From positions 1-6,720 of the forward strand of contig CAIMFE010000247.1 of assembly GCA_903840235.1 (NCBI GenBank): a stretch of 6,720 nt of DNA, in the 5' to 3' direction. The notes beneath the pieces are model-generated. The model worked only from the letters and a program-made list of their open reading frames with translations. It was not told the DNA's origin and did not search any database. This document shows, piece after piece, positions 1-5,262 of the stretch. Origin of the DNA: an uncultured Opitutia bacterium. Lineage in GTDB: Bacteria; Verrucomicrobiota; Verrucomicrobiia; Opitutales; UBA953. The position numbers were made by a program, and so were the translations under genes. The first letter of the stretch is position 1; each line of letters opens with the position of its first letter.

Positions 1-543
1 AAGCGAGGAGGCCACGACCAGGCGCCATTTGGGCTTTGCGGGAACACGTCGAAGGGTCATCCCCGCCTGCTCCGGTAGTCGATTCGCCTTACGGGAATTA
101 CAACGCACACAGGCGGTCACAATATTCTCCCAACTGGTTTTACCACCCACATCGCGCGGGACCACGTGGTCGAGATTTAACTCCTCTTCGCGGAATACGC
201 GGCCGCAGTACTGACATTGATGACCATCTCTTAAATAAATATTGCGGCGACTAAAACGAATCTCGCGACGAGGTACGCGGTCGTAGGCCCCTAATAACAA
301 TACACGGGGTATACGCAGGGCAATACAGGGCGAACGAATGGCTTCTAAATCGGCAGGTGGATTAGCGAGTGAATGACTGATCCATTCCGCAGAGGAGTAA
401 ACCTGGTGGCCTTTGACGTCGGAATAAATCACGGAAGCTCGACCACGAAACAGGAGATTCATGGCACGCATAACGCCGACGATATTAACCGGCTGCCACA
501 GACGGTTTAAAACAAGGACGCGCTGATCAAGTCGAGAGGACAA
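1..543 (-). CDS. HNH endonuclease family protein, 3' end beyond the window
   Basis: The reverse strand is open from 543 to position 1 (181 codons, no stop), so the C-terminus lies outside the window. The translation opens MSSRLDQRVLVLNRLWQPVN, a good match to the N-terminus typical of small stand-alone HNH proteins. The HNH core is plain: a CxxC knuckle at C110/C113, the DH pair at D125-H126 (metal and catalytic site), N140 in WENIV, and a second CxxC knuckle at C145/C148 followed by N149. A basic tail follows (RRVPAKPKWR). The family nicks or cuts DNA using one divalent metal ion; the biological role of these short chromosomal members is not settled. The start must be TTG at 541-543: an in-frame TAA lies just upstream and no ATG intervenes. 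An AGAGG box sits 4 nt before it. The gene is last of a co-directional trio behind the M50 protease and the HTH protein. Function as a nuclease is confident, role unknown. Confidence 0.9.
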   Translation of the reverse strand, partial: MSSRLDQRVLVLNRLWQPVNIVGVMRAMNLLFRGRASVIYSDVKGHQVYSSAEWISHSLANPPADLEAIRSPCIALRIPRVLLLGAYDRVPRREIRFSRRNIYLRDGHQCQYCGRVFREEELNLDHVVPRDVGGKTSWENIVTACVRCNSRKANRLPEQAGMTLRRVPAKPKWRLVVASSL

Positions 544-552
544 TGTACCTCT
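544..552 (-). promoter_or_regulatory. Shine-Dalgarno-like AGAGG box before the TTG start of the HNH gene
   Basis: On the minus strand AGAGG is followed by TACA and then TTG (541-543). The 4-nt spacing is a little short but workable. It supports TTG as the true start, because the only in-frame codons between the upstream stop and TTG are non-start codons. Confidence 0.5.
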
Positions 553-606
553 AACTTAATCCGGAAATTGGGTGGGTCAACCTCCGCTCTTATTTTTCTA
601 AAAATT

Positions 607-1005
607 TTAGAAGAATAACATTAATACGATTAATCCCAAAATACCGATACCCACGGAAATCCAAATCATGGTGTCGCGACTCATCGGAGGAACCGCACTA
701 GCCACTGACACGGGAGCTACATCGGTTTCTTCACCTTCAAGAGCATCGATAGGACGACGAGCGGCGCGAGTAGAGTGGTGAGTATTATAATCGGCGACGG
801 CTTTTTCGTCATCGAGTCTCAAATAGCGTGCGTAGACTTTTACGAAACCGCGGCGATAAACATCCGCCAAAGGGATGGATTCAAACTGATTCGCCTCCAT
901 CGCTTGGAGATAATCCGTACGGAGTTTGGTAAATTCTGCAGCTTCGCGCAGGGTTACGCCCAGACGTTGACGGGCTTCTTGTAGTCTTTCACCGAGTGTT
1001 TGCAT
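607..1005 (-). CDS. RodZ-like helix-turn-helix protein with a C-terminal membrane anchor
   Basis: This encodes 132 residues. Residues 3-65 form an Xre/RodZ-type HTH domain (LGERLQEARQRLGVTLREAA, then the KLRTDYLQAME recognition region and an FVKVYARYL helix), as in the cytoplasmic domain of RodZ that binds MreB. Residues 66-110 are a polar, probably disordered linker. Residues 113-132 (MIWISVGIGILGLIVLMLFF) form one transmembrane helix that runs to the last residue, so the protein should sit in the inner membrane with its HTH in the cytoplasm. True RodZ carries a large periplasmic domain after this helix, and none is present here. A cell-shape or membrane-tethered regulatory role is inferred, not shown. 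The gene is 48 nt after the M50 protease gene and 63 nt before the HNH gene, in the same direction, so co-transcription is possible. The ATG at 1003-1005 has no visible Shine-Dalgarno sequence. Confidence 0.85.
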   Translation of the reverse strand: MQTLGERLQEARQRLGVTLREAAEFTKLRTDYLQAMEANQFESIPLADVYRRGFVKVYARYLRLDDEKAVADYNTHHSTRAARRPIDALEGEETDVAPVSVASAVPPMSRDTMIWISVGIGILGLIVLMLFF

Positions 1006-1053
1006 AAGTAGGTTATCAGCGAGGGGATAAAAATAGGCAAGCCTCGGGTGATT

Positions 1054-1722
1054 TTATCTAGGGATTAAATGGGGCCAAATCAGAGCGGAGAGCCATAAAA
1101 TTGGGCTTATCATTAACATTATTAATTTATTAAAGCCGGGTATATTAATGGCTATAAGTAAAATAAAAAAGCCCCAACGAGACAAGGTTTGAAAAATTTC
1201 TTCCGAGTAAATGCCTAGTCTTAGTGCTAAGCGGGATCCGTCTAATGGAGGAATTGGAATTAGATTAAACGCGGCCAGTGAAGCGTTAAGTAAAATTCCT
1301 AAAAATAAAAATTGGGCCAAGTTGCTCGTCGTGGAATTATTGTGGGACGCATCCGTAAGTACGCCAATCAAAGCAAAAATAACACAAAGTAAAACATTCA
1401 TCGCGGGGCCTGCCAGGGTGATGATAATATCATCCATACGGCGGGTTTTAGGATTAGGCAGTGAAATTTGTACCGGCTTACCCCAGCCGATAATACCAAA
1501 GCCGGGACTTAAGAAAATCATCACTGCGGGAATTAAAATGGTTCCAATCGGGTCGGTGTGAGCAAACGGGTTAAGCGTGACGCGTCCCTGAAGGCGCGGC
1601 AATGGATCGCCCCGTAAATCTGCAGCCCATGCATGCCCGAATTCATGGAGACCAATCGAGATAATCAATAAAATCAGCTGCAGCACTCCCCAGCGGAGAT
1701 GTTCAATGGTGGTGGCATCCAT
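1054..1722 (-). CDS. Site-2 protease family (M50) intramembrane metalloprotease
   Basis: This is a 222-residue polytopic membrane protein with the M50 zinc site. HEFGH at 26-30 gives two histidine ligands and the catalytic glutamate E27. D161 in NLIPIPPLDG is the third zinc ligand. Between them lie the family hallmarks LNPFAHTDPIGT (50-61) and LAGPAMN (103-109). Hydrophobic stretches at about 12-33, 58-79, 99-121, 136-158 and 180-220 fit five or six membrane helices. The length is typical of the short YwhC/Rip-like subgroup without a PDZ domain. Such enzymes cleave membrane-anchored substrates within the bilayer, often anti-sigma factors or signal-peptide remnants; the substrate here is unknown. 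The single-pass HTH protein encoded next door is a conceivable one, but this is speculative. The ATG start at 1720-1722 fits the family, although no Shine-Dalgarno precedes it. The gene is divergent from the transglutaminase-like gene. Confidence 0.92.
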   Translation of the reverse strand: MDATTIEHLRWGVLQLILLIISIGLHEFGHAWAADLRGDPLPRLQGRVTLNPFAHTDPIGTILIPAVMIFLSPGFGIIGWGKPVQISLPNPKTRRMDDIIITLAGPAMNVLLCVIFALIGVLTDASHNNSTTSNLAQFLFLGILLNASLAAFNLIPIPPLDGSRLALRLGIYSEEIFQTLSRWGFFILLIAINIPGFNKLIMLMISPILWLSALIWPHLIPR

Positions 1723-1810
1723 GTTTAGAAATAAACCGTGAGGATTTTCAGAATTTTGGCGAACAGATTACGTCTTGAGCAAAATTAACTAAGTATTTAT
1801 AAACTCATTA
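1723..1810. promoter_or_regulatory. Divergent intergenic spacer between the M50 protease and the transglutaminase-like gene
   Basis: This 88-nt AT-rich spacer separates two divergently transcribed genes and must hold both start regions unless one gene is read from elsewhere. A convincing promoter is visible only for the plus-strand gene (1775-1803). On the protease side there is a small perfect inverted repeat, GTTTA-GAAA-TAAAC at 1723-1736, touching the protease start codon, but no clear -35/-10 pair. Confidence 0.6.
1775..1803 (+). promoter_or_regulatory. Predicted sigma70-type promoter for the transglutaminase-like gene
   Basis: TTGAGC (1775-1780, four of six to TTGACA) is separated by exactly 17 nt from TATAAA (1798-1803, five of six to TATAAT). 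Transcription would be expected to begin around 1809-1811, essentially at the ATG at 1811, which implies a leaderless or nearly leaderless mRNA. This is a sequence prediction only. Confidence 0.55.
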
Positions 1811-2473
1811 ATGCCACCCCGGTCACCCATACTTTTTGCTCAGAAGATGGGGCTAACATTGAAGCAGGCAAAGCTTCTAGTGAGCCTAAAAACTCCGAGA
1901 AAAATTCAGGATTACTTGGTCTTTTTCCCGCAAAATTTTGAACCCGAAGGAGATACCGCCCGCTCTGTAAAATCAGCCTTAAATGCCAATTCAGCCCAGT
2001 GTATTGAGGGCGCCATGATTGCCGCGATGGCACTCTGGTTACAGGGCCACCCGCCTCTCTTAATTGATCTCTGTGCCCACCAGGACATGGACCACGTCAT
2101 TGCCCCCTTTAAACTAAACGGCAAGTGGGGTGCCATCTCGAAAACCAACTACACCTGCCTGCGGTGGCGTGATCCAGTTTATCGTTCTGTTCGCGAATTA
2201 GTGATGTCCTATTTTCATGAATTTGCCAAAGGTCGGAGAAAATCTCTACGGAGCTATTCGGCCCCTTACGATCTCCGAAAATTTCCGAGCAAACTTTGGG
2301 TTAATAACCCTAACAACTGCTGGGAGTTAACGTCTCATATTTCCAGTATTAAACATTATAAAATTGTCGATGAGCGCTCGGCTAAAAAACTTCGGCCCCG
2401 CGATGAGGTAGAAATTAAAACTGATGACCTTAATGTTTTCCCTATTCCGAAGTGGAAAAAACAAAGACTCTAA
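1811..2473 (+). CDS. Transglutaminase-like (papain-fold) family protein, function unknown
   Basis: This encodes 220 residues with no signal peptide or membrane segment, so probably cytoplasmic. The core resembles the bacterial transglutaminase-like fold: a nucleophile C64 in SAQCIEGAMIAA at a helix start, then PPLLIDLCA, then H95 in DMDHVIAPF, then a strand KWGAISKTN. The C64/H95 pair fits a cysteine-protease or transglutaminase dyad. The usual third acid is not seen: the aligned position appears to be S110, with N113 close by. The segment WRDPVYRSVRELVMSYFHEF (119-138) and the region YSAPYDLRKF (149-158) recall a widespread uncharacterised bacterial family that I recognise only by pattern. 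The C-terminus is lysine-rich. Start M1 follows an in-frame stop by only a few codons; M13 (1847) is an alternative because conserved-looking sequence begins around residue 14-35. It is the only plus-strand gene and has its own predicted promoter. Substrate and reaction are unknown. Confidence 0.75.
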   Translation: MPPRSPILFAQKMGLTLKQAKLLVSLKTPRKIQDYLVFFPQNFEPEGDTARSVKSALNANSAQCIEGAMIAAMALWLQGHPPLLIDLCAHQDMDHVIAPFKLNGKWGAISKTNYTCLRWRDPVYRSVRELVMSYFHEFAKGRRKSLRSYSAPYDLRKFPSKLWVNNPNNCWELTSHISSIKHYKIVDERSAKKLRPRDEVEIKTDDLNVFPIPKWKKQRL

Positions 2474-3433
2474 TTATTGCGTAGCTTCAAACGCACACGC
2501 CGCCGCACCGACTACACCCACATTGGAACCGAGTCCGGCAGGAACAATAGAACAAACTGCAGCCAATCGAGGAAAAGCATAACGCAGAGCTTTTTCACGC
2601 ACCGGTTTAAATAATAGATCACCAGCGGCGGTGACGCCACCACCCACAACAATGAGTTCGGGATTAAATGTGTTGATGACTACCGCCAAACCTCGACCCA
2701 GATACTCCGTAGTTTCATTCCATATTTTTTGGGCAAGAGCGTCATTCTTTTGTAGTGCCTCTAAAATATGATGGGTGGTAATATCTTCGATACTACCAGC
2801 TAAGTTTAAAATTTGAGACTGCGTGCCGGCTTGAATGGCCTCGCGGGTGCGACGGGCAATCGCGGTGCCAGAAGCGTACATTTCGAAACATCCGTTAGCC
2901 CCACAGGGACATGCTGGGCCGTTGATATTAAGGGTGAGGTGGCCAAGTTCCGCAGCGTTCCCATTAGCCCCACGCATCAAGCGACCATCGACAATCACAC
3001 CCCCACCAATCCCGGTTGAGACGGTAATATATACCATATTTTTCTTATTTTTCCCGGCACCGAATTTATACTCTCCGAGAGCGGCGGCATTGGCATCGTT
3101 ATCAATCCGTGCGGGCAAATTAAAGAAGGAGCTTAATCCGGCCTCGATCGAGTAACCCGTCCAACCTGGTAAATTAGGTGAACCATCAACGCAACCTTTC
3201 GAAATATCCAGCGGCCCTGGCGAAGCGATTCCAATCCCGATCAGTTCTTCGGGTTTAATATTTAATTTTTTAAGCAACGATTGCGCCGCTAAGTTAACGC
3301 GCTGAATCGCTTGCTCAGGACCTTGTTTGGCTAAAGTTTCTATTTTATCCGAACCAATCACTTCACCGTTTTCTGCGACTACTCCAAAAGCGAATTTAGT
3401 ACCCCCTAAATCAAATGCTAAAACCTTCTTCAT
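2474..3433 (-). CDS. ROK-family sugar kinase (glucokinase-like)
   Basis: This 319-residue protein has the complete signature of an ATP-dependent ROK hexose kinase. The phosphate-binding motif DLGGTK is at 8-13. The sugar-binding and catalytic region DNDANAAALGE contains catalytic D113. TVSTGIGGGV (137-146) is the second ATP-binding loop. The ROK zinc site is intact: H165 in ELGHLTL plus the cysteines of CPCGANGC at C175, C177 and C182, followed by E184. There is no N-terminal HTH domain, so it is an enzyme and not a NagC/Mlc-type repressor. It should phosphorylate glucose or a related hexose in the cytoplasm; ROK sequence alone does not fix the sugar. The cupin gene ends 3 nt upstream. I chose ATG at 3431-3433, since the in-frame TTG directly after the cupin stop (TAATTGATG) is less likely and neither has a Shine-Dalgarno; translation is probably coupled. 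The stop abuts that of the convergent transglutaminase-like gene. Confidence 0.93.
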   Translation of the reverse strand: MKKVLAFDLGGTKFAFGVVAENGEVIGSDKIETLAKQGPEQAIQRVNLAAQSLLKKLNIKPEELIGIGIASPGPLDISKGCVDGSPNLPGWTGYSIEAGLSSFFNLPARIDNDANAAALGEYKFGAGKNKKNMVYITVSTGIGGGVIVDGRLMRGANGNAAELGHLTLNINGPACPCGANGCFEMYASGTAIARRTREAIQAGTQSQILNLAGSIEDITTHHILEALQKNDALAQKIWNETTEYLGRGLAVVINTFNPELIVVGGGVTAAGDLLFKPVREKALRYAFPRLAAVCSIVPAGLGSNVGVVGAAACAFEATQ

Positions 3434-3436
3434 CAA

Positions 3437-3874
3437 TTAGTCGCGCGATGGACGCGCATAATCATCTTGCAGACGAACCACATCGGTTAAATCAGGCGTC
3501 GATGCTTCTAAGAGAACACTGTCTTCAATGGCCTCAAAGCGGTGAATTGTGCGTACAGGAATATGTACGGCTAAACCTGGCTCCCAAATAAATTCGTTGG
3601 ATTGAGTAATGCCGGCGGACTCATGTTTTTCTCCAGATTGTAATTCGCGGTAAGTGAGACGAACTTTTCCAGAAACCAGATAGAGGGTCTCGGTTTTTCT
3701 CTCGTGATATTGTAAACTTAATCGCTTTCCCTTGGTTACTTCTAAAATTTTACCAGCGTACATTTTTTGGTCAGCGAACCAAATCTCCCTCCCCCAGGGC
3801 TTGGGAACTATTTTGGGGACATGTAGAGGGTTACTCACTGGTTTATTTAATGATAATAATTTAGAGTTCGCCAA
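3437..3874 (-). CDS. Mannose-6-phosphate-isomerase-like cupin protein
   Basis: This encodes 145 residues forming one cupin domain like the C-terminal isomerase domain of bifunctional mannose-1-phosphate guanylyltransferase/type II phosphomannose isomerase, but standing alone. KPWGREIWFA at 25-34 is the family opener. GKRLSLQYHERKTETLYLVSG (49-69) is the first cupin motif, with Q55, H57 and E62 as likely metal ligands. VHIPVRTIHRFEA (103-115) is the second, with H111 as ligand. Type II isomerases interconvert mannose-6-phosphate and fructose-6-phosphate, which would suit the ROK kinase encoded 3 nt downstream. However, stand-alone cupins of this group are also often uncharacterised. The start is TTG at 3872-3874, overlapping the end of the SRAP gene by 14 nt, and is backed by a strong AGGAG box 6 nt upstream. 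The alternative GTG at codon 13 lacks such a box. Confidence 0.8.
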   Translation of the reverse strand: MANSKLLSLNKPVSNPLHVPKIVPKPWGREIWFADQKMYAGKILEVTKGKRLSLQYHERKTETLYLVSGKVRLTYRELQSGEKHESAGITQSNEFIWEPGLAVHIPVRTIHRFEAIEDSVLLEASTPDLTDVVRLQDDYARPSRD

Positions 3875-4571
3875 GCAAATCTCCTAAAAAATCGGGTTGA
3901 TCTAATTGTCCAACAACGGGGTTAATTAACTCGGGTTTATCAACGGTTACCCTATTCACTTCACTAGAAACTCGATACATTTTCAGTAAACCAGCCTCCG
4001 GAGTAACACTCACTGTGTCTAGTGAAGACCGACTTAATGGGTGATTTGATAACCACAACTTTTGATTTTCGCTAGAAATTATCACGGGCATACGCGAGTG
4101 CACCTGCGCCGCTTCGCGATTCGGCTTGGTCGTCAGGAGACATAATGACTTTTTAGTTTCACCATCGCGTCCTATTTGTGTCGACCATAAGCCAGCTAAA
4201 ATCATCGGCTCTCCGTCGGTTCTTCTAAAATAATAAGGCACTTTTAATTTTCCGACTGTCTTCCACTCGTAATAACCTTCAACTGGAATCAAACACCGGT
4301 GATGTTTCAGGGCGTCTTTAAAAGTTATCTTTTCTGAAACCGTTTCAATTCTTGCATTAGCATGTTCGTCTTGAGTTGAAGAACCTTGAGCCCAAGCTGG
4401 AACAAAGCCCCAATAAAGTTCTCCGGTTTTTAACTCACCTTGCTCGCATCGCACACAAGCGAGCTTGGTGCCAGGTGAAATATTATATCTGGGTTGTCCG
4501 AGAGAAAAACTCAGTCCCAGAGAATCATAAAAATTTTGTGCGGAAGTAAATTGAGTGACGCGGCCGCACAT
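3861..4571 (-). CDS. yedK: SRAP domain protein (YedK/HMCES family) that shields abasic sites in single-stranded DNA
   Basis: This 236-residue protein begins MCGRVTQF. After removal of Met1, Cys2 becomes the N-terminal nucleophile that forms a thiazolidine cross-link with abasic sites in single-stranded DNA, protecting them during replication. All the expected active-site elements are present: C2, the RYNISPG turn with N30, N72 in the NAR triad, E102 in GYYEW, and H158 in VHSRMPVI. These correspond closely to E. coli YedK C2, N75, E105 and H160. The longer reading from an ATG at 4616 would add 15 residues before Cys2 and abolish the mechanism, so 4571 is the start. The slyX stop codon lies one base upstream, which suggests translational coupling. 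The gene overlaps the cupin gene by 14 nt. No SOS-type operator was found nearby; the gene seems to be read as part of the slyX string. Confidence 0.96.
   Translation of the reverse strand: MCGRVTQFTSAQNFYDSLGLSFSLGQPRYNISPGTKLACVRCEQGELKTGELYWGFVPAWAQGSSTQDEHANARIETVSEKITFKDALKHHRCLIPVEGYYEWKTVGKLKVPYYFRRTDGEPMILAGLWSTQIGRDGETKKSLCLLTTKPNREAAQVHSRMPVIISSENQKLWLSNHPLSRSSLDTVSVTPEAGLLKMYRVSSEVNRVTVDKPELINPVVGQLDQPDFLGDLLGEL
3881..3885 (-). promoter_or_regulatory. Shine-Dalgarno AGGAG that fixes the TTG start of the cupin gene
   Basis: On the minus strand AGGAG is followed by six bases (ATTTGC) and then TTG at 3872-3874. This near-ideal spacing lies inside the last codons of the preceding SRAP gene. 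It is the best ribosome-binding site in the window and decides the cupin start. Confidence 0.75.
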
Positions 4572-4572
4572 T

Positions 4573-4773
4573 TTACCAGTGGGGCGGTTTGGAATCCGCG
4601 GGTGGCGCTTCTTCATCGCCGCCGAGTTGATTTACTTTTCCTTCCATCCGCGCTAATCGCTGAGACAGAGCTGTAATTTCTTTAGATAGTTCGAGAAAGG
4701 CGCGGTCCTGCTGCTCAATATGACGTTGTAAAAACGCGATGCGCTCCTGCATTTCTTTTATTTCTGACTGCAT
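4573..4773 (-). CDS. slyX: SlyX family small coiled-coil protein
   Basis: This encodes 66 residues. Residues 3-50 form a heptad-rich coiled coil (ERIAFLQRHIEQQDRAFLELSKE followed by ITALSQRLARMEGKVNQL), then an acidic, proline-rich tail ending in KPPHW. That ending corresponds to the conserved PPHY terminus of SlyX, and the length is standard for the family (about 70 residues). SlyX function is unknown; the name comes from its position beside slyD in enterobacteria. No metal site, membrane segment or catalytic residue is seen. The stop TAA (4573-4575) leaves one base before the ATG of the SRAP gene, so the two are probably co-translated. The ATG at 4771-4773 directly follows the 3' arm of a large inverted repeat (4774-4817) and has no Shine-Dalgarno sequence. 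Confidence 0.85.
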   Translation of the reverse strand: MQSEIKEMQERIAFLQRHIEQQDRAFLELSKEITALSQRLARMEGKVNQLGGDEEAPPADSKPPHW

Positions 4774-4817
4774 GCAGAAGTAATACTTTAAATAAAGTAT
4801 TCGAGCAAGCCTTCTGC
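4774..4817. repeat. Nested inverted repeat (stem-loop) between atpC and slyX
   Basis: Two nested perfect arm pairs are present. The outer arms are GCAGAAG (4774-4780) and CTTCTGC (4811-4817). The inner arms are AATACTTTA (4782-4790) and TAAAGTATT (4793-4801), separated by AA. In minus-strand RNA the structure has a 9-nt bulge on its 5' side and a 1-nt bulge on its 3' side, and it ends exactly at the slyX ATG. The minus-strand product has no U-run after the stem, so it is not a textbook terminator for the atp operon. On the plus strand a T-run (4818-4822) does follow the stem, so it could terminate antisense transcription heading into atpC. A role in mRNA 3'-end stability, processing or slyX control is possible. 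Confidence 0.7.
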
Positions 4818-4830
4818 TTTTTGTCTTTAA

Positions 4831-5262
4831 TTACTCGGTTAAGCCACTGCTGCTACGACCTTTAACCATGCGTTGAACAGCTGCGAAACGTAAAATTTGT
4901 TCAATTTTAGCAATTTCAACCGGATCAATTTCTTTTTGACCGCGAGCTGCTTCAACCGCTTGGCGAGCACGCTCTTCCGCTTGTTCAATCGCTTTTAAAT
5001 CAATTTTAGTTTCATCAATCGCCGCTTCGGTAACTACTGAAACTTTATCGGAGACCACACGCACGAAGCCTTTATCAACAGCTAGGCGCGAGGTTTTACC
5101 ATTGAGCACTACCACCACTTCGCCTGCTTCAATAATCGAAGTTATGGGTAAGTGACCTTTTAAAATTCCGATACTACCGAGGGCAGTAGGCAAAGTTACA
5201 CTGTCCGCCTCACCCGTGTAGGCGCGACGGTCAGGTGTAACAATTTCTAAGGTGAGCGACAT
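4831..5262 (-). CDS. atpC: F-type ATP synthase epsilon subunit
   Basis: This 143-residue protein is a full-length epsilon subunit of the F1 central stalk, acting on the cytoplasmic face of the membrane. Residues 1-85 make the beta-sandwich domain, with the family pattern VTPDRRAYTGEADSVTLPT followed by GSIGILKGHLPI, which contacts gamma and the c-ring. Residues 87-135 are the helical hairpin (IDLKAIEQAEERARQAVEAA, then a second helix EIAKIEQILRFAAVQRM), the part that can extend into F1 and restrain ATP hydrolysis. The gene starts with ATG overlapping the atpD stop by one base (TAATG), the usual sign of translational coupling and of a fixed beta-to-epsilon arrangement. It is the last gene of the synthase cluster; a stem-loop follows before slyX. 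Confidence 0.97.
   Translation of the reverse strand: MSLTLEIVTPDRRAYTGEADSVTLPTALGSIGILKGHLPITSIIEAGEVVVVLNGKTSRLAVDKGFVRVVSDKVSVVTEAAIDETKIDLKAIEQAEERARQAVEAARGQKEIDPVEIAKIEQILRFAAVQRMVKGRSSSGLTE

Noticed and set aside
29..254. Two short overlapping plus-strand reading frames
   Set aside because: They lie opposite the well-supported HNH core on the minus strand and resemble no known protein.
598..610. Short AT-rich palindrome CTAAAAATTTTAG as a terminator for the HTH gene
   Set aside because: There is no room for a loop in a stable stem, no GC pairs in a stem core, and it includes the stop codon; not credible as a terminator.
1006..1053. Possible small hairpin (AGG-CTTG-CCT followed by ATTTTTA on the minus strand) as a terminator after the M50 gene
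   Set aside because: A three- or four-pair stem is too weak to call; it could occur by chance in an AT-rich spacer.
1723..1736. GTTTA-GAAA-TAAAC inverted repeat as an operator for the M50 gene
   Set aside because: Five AT-rich pairs beside the start codon are not enough to claim a regulatory site.
3434..3436. TTG as the start of the ROK kinase
   Set aside because: ATG follows immediately at 3431-3433 and gives the normal N-terminus; no ribosome-binding site favours the TTG.
4572..4616. A longer SRAP reading frame starting at ATG 4616
   Set aside because: It would place 15 residues before the catalytic Cys2 and overlap slyX; the conserved MCGR start at 4571 is required for the mechanism.
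4775..4810. Minus-strand promoter TTGCTC - 17 nt - TATTAC ahead of slyX
   Set aside because: Only three and four matches to consensus, and the bases are better explained by the perfect inverted repeat; too weak to annotate.
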